DNA of 7,720 nt. It comes from Treponema sp. (GTDB lineage Bacteria; Spirochaetota; Spirochaetia; Treponematales; Breznakiellaceae). A program made the translations under genes and the position numbers. The notes beneath the pieces were generated by a model. That model was given only the letters and a program-made list of their open reading frames with translations. It searched no databases and was not told the origin of the DNA. Shown piece by piece: positions 5,706 through 7,720 of the stretch (positions are counted from its first letter, which is position 1; each line of letters starts with the position of its first letter). The stretch is taken from NCBI GenBank assembly GCA_031259345.1, contig JAIRLQ010000444.1, positions 1 to 7,720 on the forward strand, given 5' to 3'.

Positions 5706-6956
5706 ATGCGCGAAGCGCAACAAACTGCTAGCGTGGCAATAAAATTTTTTTACATTCTCCGGGTTTTAAGACCGGCTCTCCTGTTTGCGTTTCTTTCGTG
5801 TTTCACGGCAGCCTTGTGTGCGGATAATTTTCCGGACGAGTTGGAACTTGGTTCCAGGTCCGCGGTTTTAATGGACGCGGCAACCGGAACCATTCTTTAT
5901 TATAAAAACCCGGATCTCGAAATCTCCCCGGCGTCCCTTACTAAACTTATGACCATGCATCTGCTTTTTCGCGGGATTGAAGCCGGGCGTTTTTCTCCGG
6001 ACACTCAAATACAGCCAAAGCCGGAAAGCTGGGCCCGGAACCAGCCCTACCGCTCAAGCCTTATGGGTTTGGCCAGGGGTCAGGTCTTAAGCCTGCGTGA
6101 ACTGCTTTTGGGGCTGGCGGTAGCTTCGGGGAATGACGCCGCTGTCGCCGCGGCTCTTGAAGTTTCCCCGTCGGTGAAAGATTTTGTACATCTTATGAAT
6201 CAGGAAGCCGCCGCCCTGGGGCTTTCCAAAACCCGTTTTGTAGAACCTTCGGGAATTTCCGAAAACAACATGACTACCGCAAGGGAGTTCGCCGTTTTTT
6301 GCCGTTTTTATATCCAACAGCATCCCGGGGCCCTAAGCGGGTATCATTCCATACAAAAATTTGTGTATCCCAAAGCGGAAAATGTCGCGGAGATTTACCG
6401 GGACAATCCCATGCCCGGGACGCGGAACAATAACAACCCCCTTCTGGGAAAATTCCCGGGAGTGGACGGCCTTAAAACCGGCTACATTGATGAAGCGGGA
6501 CACAACATTGCCCTAACGGCGGAACGGGACGGCACCCGTTTTATCGCGGTCATTTTGGGCGCTCCGGCTGAATGGGGGGGCGATAAGATCCGCGAAGAAG
6601 ACAGTTATAAAATTTTAAACTGGGCCTTTAATAATTATAAAACGGTCAGGCCCCTGTTTCCCGAAATAGAAGAGGCCCGAGTTTGGAAGGGCAAAAAAAA
6701 CAGCGTCCCCCTGCGTCCCGGGGAAAGCCTGGAATTTACCGCCCCAATAAACCGGGCGGACAAGCTTTACCGGAAAACAGAAATTATAAGCCCCCTCATA
6801 GCCCCACTTCCCGCGGGCAGCTACTGTGGGGAGCTTGTTCTTTACGATGACGAAGGAGAATTACGGCGTATTCCTTTGCTGAGCGCCGAAGAAGCCCCCC
6901 CCGGCGGCTTTTTCAAACGTCTTTGGGATTCAATCAGATTATTATTTAAAATCTGA
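5706..6956 (+). CDS. D-alanyl-D-alanine carboxypeptidase (S11 family, DacA/PBP5-like)
   Basis: The enzyme trims the terminal D-Ala from peptidoglycan pentapeptides and acts outside the cytoplasmic membrane. The 416-residue product has the three S11 motifs in order: SLTK (nucleophile S77, K80), SGN (141-143) and KTG (257-259), with typical surroundings (NPDLEISPASLTKLMT, GVDGLKTGYID). A signal peptide covers about residues 1-39, with a long n-region and a hydrophobic core at about 23-38, probably cut near ALCA. C38 is not in a proper lipobox. The region after about 315 is a beta-type C-terminal domain as in PBP5 (RPGESLEF, residues 337-344, and following), and the end FFKRLWDSIRLLFKI is an amphipathic helix of the kind that anchors PBP5 to the membrane. 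The first codons contain the GCGCGAAGCGC repeat, giving the N-terminus MREAQQ; a GTG start at 5733 would give a more usual signal peptide but lacks a ribosome binding site. Complete and probably active. Confidence 0.95.
   Translation: MREAQQTASVAIKFFYILRVLRPALLFAFLSCFTAALCADNFPDELELGSRSAVLMDAATGTILYYKNPDLEISPASLTKLMTMHLLFRGIEAGRFSPDTQIQPKPESWARNQPYRSSLMGLARGQVLSLRELLLGLAVASGNDAAVAAALEVSPSVKDFVHLMNQEAAALGLSKTRFVEPSGISENNMTTAREFAVFCRFYIQQHPGALSGYHSIQKFVYPKAENVAEIYRDNPMPGTRNNNNPLLGKFPGVDGLKTGYIDEAGHNIALTAERDGTRFIAVILGAPAEWGGDKIREEDSYKILNWAFNNYKTVRPLFPEIEEARVWKGKKNSVPLRPGESLEFTAPINRADKLYRKTEIISPLIAPLPAGSYCGELVLYDDEGELRRIPLLSAEEAPPGGFFKRLWDSIRLLFKI
5708..5718. repeat. GCGCGAAGCGC mini-hairpin repeat, copy 2, over a start codon
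   Basis: This copy is identical to 21-31. It begins with the G of the dac ATG and covers codons 2-4 and part of codon 5, so the mRNA could form a small GCGC/GCGC stem at the start codon. It also encodes residues 2-4, Arg-Glu-Ala, upstream of the signal peptide core. Confidence 0.4.
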
Positions 6957-6964
6957 TGTTTTTG

Positions 6965-6979
6965 GAACTGCCTCAGTTT
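6965..6979. terminator. Weak hairpin between convergent genes
   Basis: GAACTG (6965-6970) and CAGTTT (6974-6979) can pair over six positions including one G-T, with loop CCT. T-rich bases follow on the plus strand, and on the minus strand an A-rich run follows, so at best it would stop plus-strand transcription. It overlaps the stop codon of the minus-strand gene. The stem is short and I hold this loosely. Confidence 0.25.
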
Positions 6980-7686
6980 CTTAATGTTTCCGACACGGTT
7001 ACCGGCGCATAGCCGCCCTGAACCAATGCGTCCAAAAGTACATTAAGGCGGTTAAAAAGATAATCCCTGCGGCCCCCCGGAAGCAGTCCCAGGCGGATGG
7101 GTACAATGGAACCGGGCTTTACCGCTTCCATAATGTCGTCTATCATGTCCGCGGCGGATTTTTGGGAAAGCGAAAAACGTTTTTCATCTTCCCGGCTCAC
7201 CCAGTCCAGGGGGTCTACATTGGCTTTTACCGTAACATAGCCCGAAGCCGCCGCCGCGGCCTCAATTTCCCCGGAGGCGGCAAAATATGGCGGATGCCAG
7301 AGCAAAGCCAATTCCGCGCCCTCCGCGCGGCTTCCGGACACGGCTTTGTAAAATTCATCTTCGTTCCTGGCAAGGCCCCGGGCGATAAAGTCGCCGGAGA
7401 TACGGTAGCGGGCATCGGAAAGATCGATGGCGGCAAAAAAAAGCGAAGCCATTTCATGGCCCTGGGCGGCTATATCCGCGGCGGCGGCAGGGTAACGCCG
7501 GATAAACTCGCCCCCCAAAAAGAAGGTGGCCCTCACCCCATATCTTTCCAGGGCGTCCAATGTTTCGGGGAGTCCTTCGGCGTCGTCGTACAAATCAAAG
7601 CAAAGCGCCAGCGGCCGCCTGGCCGGCACATTTTTCGCTTCCGGAAAAAGCGAAAAAGTTCCGGAAGAGAGGGCATTGCGAATCAT
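6973..7686 (-). CDS. NodB-type polysaccharide deacetylase-like protein, probably catalytically dead domain; N-terminus uncertain
   Basis: From its first ATG in the window the product has 237 residues and follows the NodB fold: LALCFDLYDD (26-35), RATFFLGGEFIRRYP (52-66), QGHEMA (75-80), WHPPYF (130-135), VDPLDW (157-162), KPGSIV (190-195) and a C-terminal GYAPVTVSETL. Active family members remove acetyl groups from peptidoglycan or chitin-like sugars using an Asp-His-His metal site. Here the expected ligands appear replaced: L32 where the second Asp of the DD motif belongs, L82 and A86 where the H-x3-H histidines belong. R198 stands near the late motif's histidine. Catalytic-base candidate D31 remains. 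ATG 7686 has no ribosome binding site and the frame stays open to 7720 without another start, so the gene may begin beyond the window and carry more domains. A GTG at residue 20 is another possible start. It converges on the carboxypeptidase gene with a 16-base gap. Fold assignment is good; function is uncertain. Confidence 0.78.
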   Translation of the reverse strand: MIRNALSSGTFSLFPEAKNVPARRPLALCFDLYDDAEGLPETLDALERYGVRATFFLGGEFIRRYPAAAADIAAQGHEMASLFFAAIDLSDARYRISGDFIARGLARNEDEFYKAVSGSRAEGAELALLWHPPYFAASGEIEAAAAASGYVTVKANVDPLDWVSREDEKRFSLSQKSAADMIDDIMEAVKPGSIVPIRLGLLPGGRRDYLFNRLNVLLDALVQGGYAPVTVSETLRN

Positions 7687-7720
7687 CGGAAGATTGAGGA
7701 ACGGGCGGCCGCTTTGCTTT

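Overview
The window reads as a stretch of bacterial chromosome in which a compact two-gene cassette (about 1.7-5.6 kb) sits between housekeeping genes. Gene density, short gaps, GGAGG ribosome binding sites and the protein flavour of the asparaginyl-tRNA synthetase and cell-wall genes suggest a host-associated spirochaete of the Treponema type with a mid-range GC genome. That assignment is an impression, not a proof; no rRNA, tRNA or lineage-specific marker is present.

Layout. Positions 1-193 hold no convincing gene, but contain a GC-rich hairpin (60-78), a copy of the 11-mer GCGCGAAGCGC (21-31) and a sigma70-like promoter (159-187) whose predicted start falls on the ATG of asnS, so that mRNA may be leaderless. 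asnS (194-1624, +) is complete. The 95-base gap after it holds a 31-base imperfect palindrome (1643-1673) and the left copy of a 21-base inverted repeat (1675-1695).

The cassette follows: an 891-residue protein with an N-terminal TIR-like domain, a cysteine-cluster middle region and a long helical, TPR-like C-terminus (1720-4395, +), then a full-length M24 metallopeptidase of the Xaa-Pro aminopeptidase/creatinase type (4392-5570, +). Their frames overlap by 4 bases (ATGA), so translation is probably coupled. Sampled lines of these genes are about 38-45% GC, apart from some richer patches, against about 55-60% in the flanking genes. The second copy of the 21-base repeat, inverted and matching at 19 of 21 positions, lies at 5623-5643, and another palindrome follows at 5659-5695. 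The order is therefore palindrome, repeat, TIR-M24 cassette, inverted repeat, palindrome. This is the most interesting part of the window: I do not recognise TIR plus M24 peptidase as a named immune system, and it is a reasonable candidate for an undescribed conflict module. That function is inferred from the TIR domain and the context only.

On the right, a D-alanyl-D-alanine carboxypeptidase of the S11 family (5706-6956, +) with a signal peptide and intact catalytic motifs has a hairpin pressed against its ribosome binding site. It converges, with a 16-base gap, on a NodB-type polysaccharide deacetylase-like gene on the minus strand (6973-7686, reading frame open to the window edge). All three expected metal ligands of that domain look replaced, which suggests a pseudoenzyme domain. 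Both right-hand genes fit envelope or peptidoglycan work and show no evident link to the cassette.
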